Assembly: GCA_021787335.1 (NCBI GenBank)
Contig: JAJYMC010000062.1
Location: forward strand, 186,398-250,397
Direction: 5' to 3'
DNA length: 64,000 nucleotides
From: Bacillota bacterium
GTDB lineage: Bacteria > Bacillota > Sulfobacillia > JAJYWN01 > JAJZPE01
Shown here: positions 26,029 to 35,516 of the stretch, piece after piece
Layout: the number at the start of each line of letters is the position of its first letter
Position numbering within the stretch: the stretch's first letter is position 1
The notes under the pieces: model-generated
Told to the model about the DNA's origin: nothing
The model's database searches: none
Seen by the model: the letters and a program-made list of their open reading frames with translations, nothing else
Made by a program: the position numbers and the translations under genes

Positions 26029-28867
26029 TGGTCGCCTGCTCCGTGGCCGCGGCCACCTGCTCGGCAGCCTCCGCCGGCATCGCTTGGGCGACGATGGGCC
26101 GGTCGGCGTAAGTCTGGTCCGACCGCTTGATGGTCATCGTGATGATTCGCCTGGCCGTATTCAGCACCGTCACGTTCTCGGTGACCGGTGTCGTCAGGAT
26201 GAACTGAGCCTCGACCGCGTCGATGAACTCGGCGACCTCGTCGATGCGCTCCATGGACAGGTGGGCGAACGGCTCATCGAGGATGAAGAGGCCGGTTCGG
26301 GAACTCGAATCGGCGAGGCTCATCATCAGGATGAGGCTGGCGATGACCCGTTGCCCGCCGGAAAGCTTCGAGGTGTTGATCGGCCGGAAAGTCTTCCCGT
26401 CGTCGACGCTGACCTCCACCTCGAGCTCCACACGCTCCAGGGCATCGTCGGTCTCGGCCAGGCCATGCGGGGTCATCCGCACCCTGAAACGGGCAATCTC
26501 CGCCAGCCTTTGGGCGTTTCGTCGGTACCGTTCGACGACGGCGCTGATGACTCGCATGTAGTCACGACGGCAGGCGGCCAGCTCATCCTGGCCCCGTTCG
26601 GCCTCGCCCCGACACCGGTCGACATGGTTGCGTAGGTCGTCCCGGGCCTTCTGCTGGGCCGCGTAGGCCAGCTCGATGCCCGGGTCCCGGCATCCCTGGA
26701 AGTTCTCGACGTCGGCCCTGGTCGCGGACAGGTCCGCGTCGACCGCCTCCACGTTGGGGGAGCGGCGCAGGTCCTCGATCGACACATCCCGCAGCGCGGG
26801 ACGGGACGTCCGTCTATCCCTTATCTGAAGGTCGAGGTCGGCCTGGCGGGCAAGGTTGTCGCCGTAGTCCCTTTCGGTCTCCGCCAACTCCGCTCGGAAG
26901 GAGGCCAGGTCCCTCTGGCCACCTTCGATCTGGGTCTCAAGCCGGGATGCCTGCCTGTCGGCCTTGGTCCGGGCGGCGTCCAGGGCCGCCCGCTCGCTCT
27001 CGAGGGCCGCGCCCTGAGCGGTGAGGGCGGCGTCTTCCTCCCGGCGCCGCTCCAGTTCAGGGGCATGCCTCTGCCATTCGAGTCGCTGCAACTGCTCCGC
27101 TGATGCCCGGTTGGCCGCCTGGCGGCGCTGGTCCGCCGTGGCGTAATCCCGCTGCGCTTCTTCCAGCACCCGGCGGTCCTCAGCCAGCGTCCGCCGGGCG
27201 GACCCCAGCCGGATGTCCAGCGACCGGCGGCCGCAGAAGAGGTCCCGGGCCTCGATGCACCGGCCGCCCCGCCGATCCTGCTGGTAGGCGTCAGGGGTGA
27301 TGGTCGCCGGGCGATTTCTCAGGGCCTGGTAACCTTCGCGCACCGTCTTGACCCGGAAGACGCGGTCGAGGTCCTCGGCCACCCATCCGGGTACCCTGAC
27401 GTCGTTGAACTTGACCACTTCGAGCAGCGAGCCGGGCGTGGCCTGGGGCAACGGGTCGGGGTCGTACTCGGAGACATAGAAGCGGTACCTCAGACGTCGC
27501 CCGATCTCCCTGGCCTTGACCGAGTCCCGGGGGTCCACCAGGACCATGAAGCGCAACCCGCCCAGAGCCGATTCCACGGCCACCCGCCAGTCGTCGTCGG
27601 CCGGCTCGACCAGCTCCGCCAGGAGCGAGTGGGGGATGGCCGCCCGTTCCAATTCGCCCCGCATCTCGCGGACGAAGTCAGGGTAGGGAGGAAGGCCGGC
27701 CTCGAGTTGTCGGACCTCGGCCTCGCCGGCCGCCACTCTTTCGGCCGCGAGGTCGCGACGGCTGCGGGCGGCGAGGGCGGCCGCTTCGGCCTCCTCGTAT
27801 TCCCGTTGGATCTCCGCCGGGTCCCTGGCCGGAAGGCCGGCCGCCTTGGCTTCCAACTGCTCGAGGAACTGTCGTCTGGCGCGGACCTCGACCAGTTTGT
27901 CACCCAGCGACCGCCGCTGACGGTCGATCTCGGCGGTCTTGGCCTGGAGCTGATTGACCTCTTCGTTGACCTTGGCCAGCCGCTCCGTCCAGGCCCGAGC
28001 GTCGTGTTCCTTCTCCTCGATCCGGCCGCGCAGGTCGGTCAGGCGACCCTTGAAGGAGTTGACCGATTGCGTCAGCCGATCGGCCTCGAACACCAACCCG
28101 GCCAGCTCGGCTCGGGGGCGGGTCTCCTCCTCAAGGGTGTGCAGCTTCCCCTGGAGCGATTGGAACTGGAGATGCTGGTCTCGCTGGAGGCCCAGCTCAA
28201 TAAGCTTGTGTTCCTCGACGTTGAGGTCTCCCACGGCCGCCTTGAGGTCCTGGCTGACCCCTTCGTATTTCACCTTCGCTTGCCGGTAGCTCTCCAGGAT
28301 GTCATGGTCCCCCATGGCCTGAAGGATGGTCTGGAACAGTTCCCGCGGCTTCTTCTGGCAGAACTTGTGGGTCTCGCCCTGTTCGATGGCCAGGAGCTGC
28401 ATCAGCGAACGGCTGACGCCGGCCCTGGACAGGTACTGCGAGTACTCGCCGGGCTTGAGCCACTCCCTGTCATCGTCGATACTCTCCTGAATGACCGCCA
28501 ACGGGGCGTCGCCGGGCAGGATGAAATGACGCTTCTGGGGCACCCCGTTCCGGTGGACGATGACACAGCCGATACTGACCTGCTCTGTCTGCAGGTTGCG
28601 GTAGGCCGAGAAGATCCTCGTCCGCCCCTCACGGGGGTTGTCGACGACGAGCTTGACCATGGTGTTCCGGCGCCGGTCCAGGATGTAATCGGAGAGGCGC
28701 CGGCCGGAGCTGAGGTCGCCGCTGAACGCCAGACGGATGCCGTCGATGAAGGAGGTCTTGCCCGAGCCGTTGGGCCCGGCGATCATGTTGGTCGACTGGT
28801 CAAGTTCCAGCGTGAAGTTCTGCCAGCAGTCGAAATTCAGGAAGGTGACGGAGCGGATTCTCAGCAC
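26009..28867 (-). CDS. jetC: Wadjet protein JetC: SMC-like ATPase
   Basis: 952 residues from GTG 28867. Walker A AGPNGSGKTSF (31-38) is at the N-terminus. The signature LSGGQRV starts at about 835 and Walker B LFILDEPFAHL has its Asp at about 864. Between them two long coiled coils flank a globular hinge-like segment (about 420-500, with DDDWRVAVESALGG). This is the MukB/SMC-type motor that extrudes plasmid DNA. Its start is 7 bases before the jetB stop in transcript order. Confidence 0.92.
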   Translation of the reverse strand: MLRIRSVTFLNFDCWQNFTLELDQSTNMIAGPNGSGKTSFIDGIRLAFSGDLSSGRRLSDYILDRRRNTMVKLVVDNPREGRTRIFSAYRNLQTEQVSIGCVIVHRNGVPQKRHFILPGDAPLAVIQESIDDDREWLKPGEYSQYLSRAGVSRSLMQLLAIEQGETHKFCQKKPRELFQTILQAMGDHDILESYRQAKVKYEGVSQDLKAAVGDLNVEEHKLIELGLQRDQHLQFQSLQGKLHTLEEETRPRAELAGLVFEADRLTQSVNSFKGRLTDLRGRIEEKEHDARAWTERLAKVNEEVNQLQAKTAEIDRQRRSLGDKLVEVRARRQFLEQLEAKAAGLPARDPAEIQREYEEAEAAALAARSRRDLAAERVAAGEAEVRQLEAGLPPYPDFVREMRGELERAAIPHSLLAELVEPADDDWRVAVESALGGLRFMVLVDPRDSVKAREIGRRLRYRFYVSEYDPDPLPQATPGSLLEVVKFNDVRVPGWVAEDLDRVFRVKTVREGYQALRNRPATITPDAYQQDRRGGRCIEARDLFCGRRSLDIRLGSARRTLAEDRRVLEEAQRDYATADQRRQAANRASAEQLQRLEWQRHAPELERRREEDAALTAQGAALESERAALDAARTKADRQASRLETQIEGGQRDLASFRAELAETERDYGDNLARQADLDLQIRDRRTSRPALRDVSIEDLRRSPNVEAVDADLSATRADVENFQGCRDPGIELAYAAQQKARDDLRNHVDRCRGEAERGQDELAACRRDYMRVISAVVERYRRNAQRLAEIARFRVRMTPHGLAETDDALERVELEVEVSVDDGKTFRPINTSKLSGGQRVIASLILMMSLADSSSRTGLFILDEPFAHLSMERIDEVAEFIDAVEAQFILTTPVTENVTVLNTARRIITMTIKRSDQTYADRPIVAQAMPAEAAEQVAAATEQATNDGTRL

Positions 28868-28873
28868 AAGGAC

Positions 28874-29548
28874 TCACCCCTGACCGGCGCGTTCTTGGAG
28901 GATTCTCGGGATGACGCTCTCCCGTACATGGGCGGCCAGGCCCTCACCGTCGGCCAGGAGTTCCAGCATCGGGCCCTCGGTGATGGTCTCCAGACTGGTG
29001 TAGTTGATGAAGCCGTGTTTCTTGAGTTCTCGCAGGTACTGGTGGAACTTGTTGCGGCCCCCGAGGCGACGCCCGAACTCCTCGTAGAGCTGAGGGTAGC
29101 TGATTTCCCTTTCCCGCCGGAGGTCCTTCATGGCCTGTCCGGTCTCGGGAAAGAGGGTGGACGCCTGCCGGTCGGCCTGGCCGCGTTCGACCCGCCGTGG
29201 AAGGGCGAGACGAATCCAGACAATCAGCAGCAAGGCATAGCAGTTGGCGTCCCAGGAGACGTTCCCGGCCCAGTCGTAGGCCAAGGCTGCACGAGTCTTC
29301 GGCGAGAGGCGAAGGGAGTAGTGGGCCGAGTATGGGCTTTCCGCCAATTCCAGGCCGTGTTCGGCCAGGGCGCGCTCCACCTCGGTCCGGATCTCGGCCC
29401 TCAGCATGTCCGGGGCCTCCTCCCGACGGATCCAGCGTTGTACGTGAAGACGGGCCAGGATGTCGGTGACGACCTGGCGGTCATTGTCGGTCAGCAACTC
29501 TCTCACCCTCCCGGGGGCTATCCGATTCATCGTTCCTGATGACACCAT
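28874..29548 (-). CDS. jetB: Wadjet protein JetB: KITE/DUF4194-like subunit
   Basis: 224 residues from ATG 29548, or 218 from ATG 29530; neither has an ideal RBS, consistent with coupling to jetA, which it overlaps by about 50-70 bases. The winged-helix-like C-terminus (FGRRLGGRNKFHQYLRELKKHGFINY) and size fit the JetB/DUF4194 family that bridges kleisin and SMC heads. Assigned mainly from operon position between jetA and jetC. Confidence 0.82.
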   Translation of the reverse strand: MVSSGTMNRIAPGRVRELLTDNDRQVVTDILARLHVQRWIRREEAPDMLRAEIRTEVERALAEHGLELAESPYSAHYSLRLSPKTRAALAYDWAGNVSWDANCYALLLIVWIRLALPRRVERGQADRQASTLFPETGQAMKDLRREREISYPQLYEEFGRRLGGRNKFHQYLRELKKHGFINYTSLETITEGPMLELLADGEGLAAHVRESVIPRILQERAGQG

Positions 29549-30800
29549 CGGTCATCGAGGCCACGCCCGCCCTTCCGACGGGGACTTCTTCGCCGAGGTC
29601 CTTGACCGCCAGCGGGAGGCGTACCAGTCGCCCGACGGTGCCGCCACGTTTCGTGCCGCCGCGCCGTTGAAGGAGGCTCAGCAGGTGCAGGCGGAAGAAG
29701 GACACGGCCTTGTCTTCGCGGGGAACGAGGTCGCTGAGCGGCATGGCCTTGCCGTCCTGGGCGACGGCTTCGAGTTCATCCACGTATTGGCTGAGGGCCA
29801 GGTTGACGCGGGTCGGCTGCGCCTCGGCCTTGACCCTGGTGATCGTCCCCCATTGCTCGACCGGTTCCTCATTGATGATTTCCTTTCGCAGGACCGACTC
29901 GGCCACCGCGACGAGGTTGTCCGGAATGAGGAAGAGAGGCACCGGGGCGGGGGGCTGGATGCACTTCTTGGCCAATTCCGCCAGCTCCGTCGGATCGGCG
30001 TCGAGGAAGGCGGCGGCCACCTGCTCTTGGGTGACTCCCTCGGCCAGGGTCAGGAGTTGGCGCCCCATCGCCGTAATCACCCGGTTCATCTCGGACCGGT
30101 AATCATGCAGTTTCGAGAGGGTACGGTGGGCGGCCCTGGCCTCCATGAGAGCTCTGGCGTCGGAGTAATCCGCACGGGCCAGGACCTTCCGCGTCTTCTC
30201 AGAGTAAGTCAGGCTCTCCTCAAGATAACCACGGGTCTTTTCAATCACCGGAAGGGAGCCGGAATTCAGGGCATCGCCCGCGCGGGTCAAGAGGTGCTCC
30301 AAGCGTTGCCGGATCTGGGCAATCAGCGGCAGAGGGTCTCGGCCCGTTTCGAGCTGGAACTCCAGGCCATAGAGAGCTAGGCCGAGAGCGTCCGCCTCCG
30401 GCTGCAGACTTCGGAGGAAGGTCAACAGGGCGTGCCCGACGTGGGCCAGCGGGGTGAGCTGATAGCCCCGATCGGGGTCGAGGGTGAGCCACCCACTCTC
30501 CTTGAAGCTGCGAAAGATGTTCCCACGCCGGTCCGCATCGATCCAAGAGAACTCCCGCTCCAGGTCTTGATGGGTCCAATTCTCACGAGGCCTGGCGATG
30601 AGCTCGCCGATGATCGCGAAACGCAGCACGAAGTCATCCTCGCCGCTCTTGGTCAGTTCACTCAGCAACGGGTAGAACTGACGGAGCGCTTCATAGGGGT
30701 CAAGAGGCTCCCGGTCCAGGACCGGATCGGCGCGGTTGTCCCTGGCTTCTTGCGGGGCGCCACTGGGCATATCCTGGTTCCGCTGTTCCCTATCGGACAT
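29481..30800 (-). CDS. jetA: Wadjet protein JetA: kleisin-like subunit
   Basis: 439 residues from ATG 30800, with GGAGG 11 bases upstream. Mostly helical: an N-terminal winged-helix-like region (about 30-130: LRQFYPLLSELTKSGED, FSWIDADRRGNIFRSFKESGWL), then long helices rich in Leu, Glu and Arg, as in MukF/JetA kleisins. The C-terminus (LHLLSLLQRRGG) is short and basic. It opens the jetA-B-C-D operon. In Wadjet the kleisin closes the SMC ring. Confidence 0.82.
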   Translation of the reverse strand: MSDREQRNQDMPSGAPQEARDNRADPVLDREPLDPYEALRQFYPLLSELTKSGEDDFVLRFAIIGELIARPRENWTHQDLEREFSWIDADRRGNIFRSFKESGWLTLDPDRGYQLTPLAHVGHALLTFLRSLQPEADALGLALYGLEFQLETGRDPLPLIAQIRQRLEHLLTRAGDALNSGSLPVIEKTRGYLEESLTYSEKTRKVLARADYSDARALMEARAAHRTLSKLHDYRSEMNRVITAMGRQLLTLAEGVTQEQVAAAFLDADPTELAELAKKCIQPPAPVPLFLIPDNLVAVAESVLRKEIINEEPVEQWGTITRVKAEAQPTRVNLALSQYVDELEAVAQDGKAMPLSDLVPREDKAVSFFRLHLLSLLQRRGGTKRGGTVGRLVRLPLAVKDLGEEVPVGRAGVASMTDGVIRNDESDSPREGERVADRQ

Positions 30801-30892
30801 GGCGCTGAACGCCTCCACATAGGAATTAACCCGGCGTCCATTCGACGGATGGGGCGGGGGCTCCTGCAGATAACGGGTGACAGGTTCTGGAG

Positions 30893-30933
30893 GAGCGAAT
30901 AGTGCAAGTTCTGGGGCAGCGTGGCTATTCGCT
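30893..30933 (-). terminator. Hairpin at the end of the alpha-galactosidase gene
   Basis: GAGCGAATAG (30893-30902) pairs with CTATTCGCTC (30924-30933). The stop of the alpha-galactosidase gene lies inside the right arm. It separates that operon from the Wadjet promoter region (30801-30892). Confidence 0.5.
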
Positions 30934-33042
30934 CGTACGGCTCAACCTCAAGAACCTACACCCGTGCTTGGGCACGGCCGGCAAGGCCAAAGTCCCGCGA
31001 ACCTCGCCGAGGTCGCGGCCGGACCACACGTCGCGCACGTGCCATGGGCCGGCCTCGCCGGTGACGGAGGGGAGGTCCAGGGTGAGGTCGGCCGGGCCGT
31101 CGGTCCAGTTGAAGACGCCGATGGACCACGTCGCTCCGGCACCAGGGCCGCCGAGGCCACGCCTGCTGCCTTCGCCGCCACCCGCCTGCTCCTTCCGCAC
31201 AAACAGCCCCGGCAGCCCGTCGCGATTGGGCCGCCCGGCCGCGTCGGTGCGGAACAGGTTGAGCGCCCGTGCCGCCGACCGCGCCGGCGGGAAGACCTCG
31301 GCCAGCATCTCCAGGCGCCGCGGCGAGACGGCCGAGAAGTCGTCGCTGGTCAGGAGCATCCCGCCGGACAGGGCGATGACCGTCGCCAGGCTCTCGACCT
31401 CGGGTGGGGTCAGCTTGGTCTGGCGGTCCCGCAGAAGCAGGCAGTCCGGGTCATTGAGCCACCAGCGGTCGTGGAGGAAGGCCCGGGTCAGGGTGTTGCG
31501 GACGGCGTTCTTCGTCCCGGGCACGGTCTTCTCCCAAGGGAGCGGCGTCGGGGTCCACTGCGGGGCGACGTCCTCGCCGATGCGCATCCCGTTGACCAGG
31601 CCGACGGCGGGGCCGAGGGGCAGGCCGCAGCCCAGGATGAAGCGGTGGCCGCCGACCGCCTCGCGCACGGCCTCGAGCCCTCGCCGCAGGGCCTGGGCCC
31701 GCGTCGCCCGCGGGTCACGGCGCCGCGCGGGCAGGGCCGCGCAGTACAGGAAGTCGATCTTGACGTAGTCGTAGCCCCACTCGTCGGTCACCGTGCGGAA
31801 GACGCGGCTCAGCCAGTCGATGACCTCGGGGTTGGTGCAGTCCAGGCCGTAGATCCGGCCGCCCCATCCGAGGTTGTTGCCGCCGTAGGCCGGCCGCCCG
31901 CGCTCGTCGCGCAGGACCCACTCCGGGTGCTCGCGCCATAGCCGCGACTTCTCCATCACCGTGAACGGCGCCAACCAGAGGCCGGGCTTGAAGCCGGCCT
32001 CTCTTATCTTGTCGGCCAGCCACCTCATCCCGTGGGGGAACTTCTCGTTGACCGAGAGCCAGTCGCCGATGGCCGTCTGCCAGCCGTCGTCGACCTGGAC
32101 GTACTCCAGCGGGACCTTGTCGCGCAAGGCCTTGAGGTGCTCCAGGTTGGCCAGGACGTCGTCCTCGGTGACCTTGGTGAAGTAGTGGTACCACGTGCAC
32201 CAGCCGGTGGGGACGTGGTCCCAGGTGACGGCGTGCGCGGCCCGGCCCGCTTCAGTCGCATAAAGCTCGAGGCCCTTGGCCGGGTCGCCGGCCCACAGGA
32301 AGAGGGTCTCCGAGGCCAGGGTCTCGCCGGGAGCCAGCTCACAGCCGTCGGCCCAGGAGCGGGCGACGGCCGTGGCCGCCCGGCCGTCCGCGGCCGCGCC
32401 GCGCCCGCCCGCCGCGTCGTGCCCATCGGGCCTCGCGTCGCCCACCCCGAAGACGACCTCGCTGATCTGGTCCTTCAAGGTCAGGAAGCCCACGACGAGG
32501 CCATCGCCATCGACCCCGATGGCCGAGAAGAAGTCCGAGCCGATGCGCCCCCGCCGCCAGGTGCCGCGGCGGGCCGGGTTCGTGCCCATCACCTTGACCA
32601 AGGGCAACAACGAGTCCGGGTCGCGGTCGGTCAGGCGCCGGACCTCGGCCGCGCTCCACGACTGCCAGCCGTTCTGGAAGACGAGCAGCCCGCGGGGGTC
32701 GCGGTCGGGAAGGACGCGCGGGGCGTCGAGCACAGTGAAACCGAGCACCCGCATGGGCTCCGGGGCTCGGTTGGTTAATTCCAGGCGAATCGTCACGCCG
32801 GGCCCGGCCGTCCCCAGGACCGGCCGCAGTTCCAGGGCGGGGGAGGGGACGCCCTTACGGGCGGAACCAGCCACGCCGTTGGGCGCGCCGCCGTGCCACA
32901 CCTCGCGCCCGCGCCCGCCGCTACCCGCGACGGCCACCCCGCACCGCGCGCCATCGATGATGGCGCGCTCCCCGCTCCTCAGGCTCAGGCGCCCGCTCAC
33001 CGGATCCAGGGTCAGCCGCAGTTCGCCGTTGGCAACCTCCAC
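30925..33042 (-). CDS. Alpha-galactosidase-like glycoside hydrolase, family GH36
   Basis: 705 residues from GTG 33042, chosen because GGGGGTGAGGG precedes it and the upstream MFS stop lies 5 bases away. Family signatures: GWCTWYHYF, VQVDDGWQ, GLWLAPF, the nucleophile Asp in VKIDFLYCAAL and the acid/base Asp in RIGEDVAPQW. An N-terminal beta-rich domain and a C-terminal beta-sandwich flank the barrel. There is no signal peptide, so it likely acts in the cytoplasm on sugars brought in by the neighbouring MFS transporter. The exact alpha-galactoside is not predictable. Confidence 0.88.
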   Translation of the reverse strand: MEVANGELRLTLDPVSGRLSLRSGERAIIDGARCGVAVAGSGGRGREVWHGGAPNGVAGSARKGVPSPALELRPVLGTAGPGVTIRLELTNRAPEPMRVLGFTVLDAPRVLPDRDPRGLLVFQNGWQSWSAAEVRRLTDRDPDSLLPLVKVMGTNPARRGTWRRGRIGSDFFSAIGVDGDGLVVGFLTLKDQISEVVFGVGDARPDGHDAAGGRGAAADGRAATAVARSWADGCELAPGETLASETLFLWAGDPAKGLELYATEAGRAAHAVTWDHVPTGWCTWYHYFTKVTEDDVLANLEHLKALRDKVPLEYVQVDDGWQTAIGDWLSVNEKFPHGMRWLADKIREAGFKPGLWLAPFTVMEKSRLWREHPEWVLRDERGRPAYGGNNLGWGGRIYGLDCTNPEVIDWLSRVFRTVTDEWGYDYVKIDFLYCAALPARRRDPRATRAQALRRGLEAVREAVGGHRFILGCGLPLGPAVGLVNGMRIGEDVAPQWTPTPLPWEKTVPGTKNAVRNTLTRAFLHDRWWLNDPDCLLLRDRQTKLTPPEVESLATVIALSGGMLLTSDDFSAVSPRRLEMLAEVFPPARSAARALNLFRTDAAGRPNRDGLPGLFVRKEQAGGGEGSRRGLGGPGAGATWSIGVFNWTDGPADLTLDLPSVTGEAGPWHVRDVWSGRDLGEVRGTLALPAVPKHGCRFLRLSRTSE

Positions 33043-33046
33043 GCCC

Positions 33047-34471
33047 TCACCCCCTGGCGCTCGGCGCCGTGTTGGCCGGGCCAGCACCCATCCGCTCGGC
33101 CCGCTCGCGCATGTTCCGCCGGACGGCTTCCTCGTCGCGCGGTTCGGTCCGGGCGACGAAGAACCACCAGAATCCGCAGAGGGCCCAGAAGCTGATGGCG
33201 ATGTAGAGCGCCCGGGTCATCCCGAAGCGCACCGAGAGCAGCCCGCCGAGGAACGGCCCGGCCCCGTTGCCGATGGAGTCGGTCAGGTTGAAGATCGACG
33301 AGATGGAGCCGCGGTTCTCGGGCAGGTTCACGTTCATGAGGATGGTCTTCGGGTTCGGTCCGACCATGGCGGCCACGAACCCGGTCAGGAAGGCCAGGAT
33401 GACCGGCCCGAGCATCTCCGCGAAGCTCATCCCGGCGCGGGCCGGGTAGGCCACGACGCCGTAGGCCATGAACATCCCCACGTAGACCACGACGCCGAGG
33501 AAGATGGGCATTAGGGAGCGCCGGATGTTGTAGAGCTTCGTGCCGATGAGCCCCCCGGCGAAGCCGCCGGCGAGGACCCCGGCGCCGAAGACCATCATCA
33601 TCATCGTCGCCGCCTGGACGCTGAAGCCGCGCTCACGGACGAAGTAGATGGGGATGGCGAAGGTCAGGACGCCCCAGGGCACGCTGCCCGGGATGCCCTG
33701 GATGAAGCTGAGGATGTTCGTCTTGACCCGGGCCATGGCCAGGTAGTTCGGCCTGAGGTGGTTGACCTCGGCCGACCGGCCGCCCGCGCCTGTCCGGCCC
33801 CCCGCGCCCGCCCCGGCCGTCTCCCCACGCAGGAGGGCCCGCAGTTCGGGCTCGGCCTCGCCGCGCCTTGGCTCCTTGACGAAGAAGTAGAACAGCGGGA
33901 CCAGGACGAAGTTGGGGACCGCGGCCAGGATGAACGGCAGGCGCCAGCCATAGACCGGACCGATGAAGCCGGCCGCCAGCATCCCGAGGACCACCCCGAG
34001 GCCGGTGACCATGTTGATCCAGGTGTTGGCCAGACCGCGCTCGCTGGGCGAGAAATAGTCCGACAGGAGGGAGTAGGTGATCGGGATGATGCCGCCGATG
34101 CCCAGGCCGGTCAGCGACCGCCAGAAGTAGAGCTGGCCGTAGGTCTGGGAGAAGGAGGTCATGAAGCACGGGATCTCGCCGAGGAGGACCGTGAAGAGGA
34201 GCAGTTTCTTGCGCGAGGCGAAGTCGGTCAGGTACCCCCAGATCAGCGTCACCGCGGCCCCGATGATGATGAAGGCCGACGACACCGCGCCCAGTTGGGC
34301 GTCGTTGATGCCGAGGTCCTTCTCGATGAAGACCGCGTTCGGATAGAGCAGGTTCATGTCGGCGTTAAGGAAGACCGTGATGAGGACGAGGAAGACGAGG
34401 GCGACCACGGCCTTGCGGCTCATGCGCGGCCTATCCGCGGCGGCAATCCCCGCCGCGCCCGACTTGCTCAT
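33047..34471 (-). CDS. MFS transporter, probably sugar uptake
   Basis: 474 residues, about 12 membrane helices. A central basic/Gly-rich cytoplasmic loop (about 205-235) separates the two halves. The motif GYLTDFASRKK after helix 2 is the MFS A-motif variant. It lies between a PHP phosphatase (12 bases upstream) and the GH36 gene (5 bases downstream), so the three form one operon. Inferred role: import of an alpha-galactoside. Confidence 0.85.
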   Translation of the reverse strand: MSKSGAAGIAAADRPRMSRKAVVALVFLVLITVFLNADMNLLYPNAVFIEKDLGINDAQLGAVSSAFIIIGAAVTLIWGYLTDFASRKKLLLFTVLLGEIPCFMTSFSQTYGQLYFWRSLTGLGIGGIIPITYSLLSDYFSPSERGLANTWINMVTGLGVVLGMLAAGFIGPVYGWRLPFILAAVPNFVLVPLFYFFVKEPRRGEAEPELRALLRGETAGAGAGGRTGAGGRSAEVNHLRPNYLAMARVKTNILSFIQGIPGSVPWGVLTFAIPIYFVRERGFSVQAATMMMMVFGAGVLAGGFAGGLIGTKLYNIRRSLMPIFLGVVVYVGMFMAYGVVAYPARAGMSFAEMLGPVILAFLTGFVAAMVGPNPKTILMNVNLPENRGSISSIFNLTDSIGNGAGPFLGGLLSVRFGMTRALYIAISFWALCGFWWFFVARTEPRDEEAVRRNMRERAERMGAGPANTAPSARG

Positions 34472-34483
34472 GCTTGTCCCTCC

Positions 34484-35422
34484 TCAATTGGAGCCCGCTT
34501 TCGACCGATAAAAAGGGTAGGCGGTCCCGCGCCGCCCGGCGAACCGGACTACCTCGCGATAGCCGGCCGCCCGCGCGAACTCGACGGCTTTCTCGAAATC
34601 ACGCCCGACGTCGCCCGGCCGATGGGCGTCGGACGAGACGACGATGGGCACGTCGTGGGCCCGCAGGGCCGCCAGGAAAGCCGGCGCCGGGTACATCTCG
34701 CCGACCGGCTTCCGCAGCCCGGCCGTGCTCACCTCGGCGGCCAGCCCGGCGGCGGCGAACTCCTCCACCGCCCGTTCGTAAAGAGGCCGCAGGAAGGCCG
34801 CCGCGTCCTGCTCGCCGGGCCGCCGCGCATCTTCCGGCCGGTGCCCGAAGACCTTGATCACGTCCGGGTGCCCGACGATGTCGGCCAGGCCGGAGCGGGC
34901 CAACCGGCCCAGCATGGCGAAGTAATCGGCGTACTTGCGGCGGATATCCCCGCTCTTCCAGAAGGGAATGTCCGGGCCGAGGTCGAAGCCGACATCACCG
35001 AGCCAGTGTACCGACCCGATGCGGTAGTCGAACGGGTAACGGTCGAGGAGACGCCCGATGGCGTCCTCGGTCTCCGGGACGTAGTCGAACTCCACGCCGA
35101 TCCTCAGGGGCAGGGGCAGCCCGCCATGGCTGCCTGGCCCGCCGGCTTGGCCGTCCGGCCCTTCGGCCCTGGCCTCCTCGAGCAAGGCGAAATAGCGGTC
35201 GAGGTCCTGGGTCCGCCGGTGGTTCTCCCACGGGTTGTTCAGGAGCCCGGCGGCCTGCTTGAACCGGTACATGTGCTCGGACACGCCCAGCTCGGCAAGC
35301 CCGCAAGCGGTCGCCCGCCGGACGAAGCGGTCGAGCCACGGTCGCCGGTACGGCCCCTTCTCGATGTGAACGTGATAGTCGGCCAGATTAACCGGCCCAC
35401 GATTCAGAGCAGGATTCGACAT
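34484..35422 (-). CDS. PHP-domain phosphoesterase (histidinol-phosphatase-like)
   Basis: 312 residues. PHP metal motifs: DYHVHIEKG at the N-terminus, GVEFDYVPE, IGSVHWLG, IVGHPDVIKVFGH and VVSSDAHRPGDVG. This matches the HisJ-type family that hydrolyses phosphate monoesters. No his genes are nearby. The operon with GH36 and a transporter suggests a sugar-phosphate substrate, but that is an inference. Confidence 0.82.
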   Translation of the reverse strand: MSNPALNRGPVNLADYHVHIEKGPYRRPWLDRFVRRATACGLAELGVSEHMYRFKQAAGLLNNPWENHRRTQDLDRYFALLEEARAEGPDGQAGGPGSHGGLPLPLRIGVEFDYVPETEDAIGRLLDRYPFDYRIGSVHWLGDVGFDLGPDIPFWKSGDIRRKYADYFAMLGRLARSGLADIVGHPDVIKVFGHRPEDARRPGEQDAAAFLRPLYERAVEEFAAAGLAAEVSTAGLRKPVGEMYPAPAFLAALRAHDVPIVVSSDAHRPGDVGRDFEKAVEFARAAGYREVVRFAGRRGTAYPFYRSKAGSN

Positions 35423-35516
35423 ACAGGGACTTTTCGACGCCCGGGGCGTTTAACCTCCGGGCGCGTCGCGGCCACTTCGGCCGTCGCGGCCATCAATTCC
35501 CGGGAGGCAGAATCCG

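Noticed and set aside
27629..29539. A 636-codon open frame opposite jetC and jetB
   Set aside because: Antisense shadow of GC-rich coding sequence with the wrong composition and no domain; jetC and jetB explain the region.
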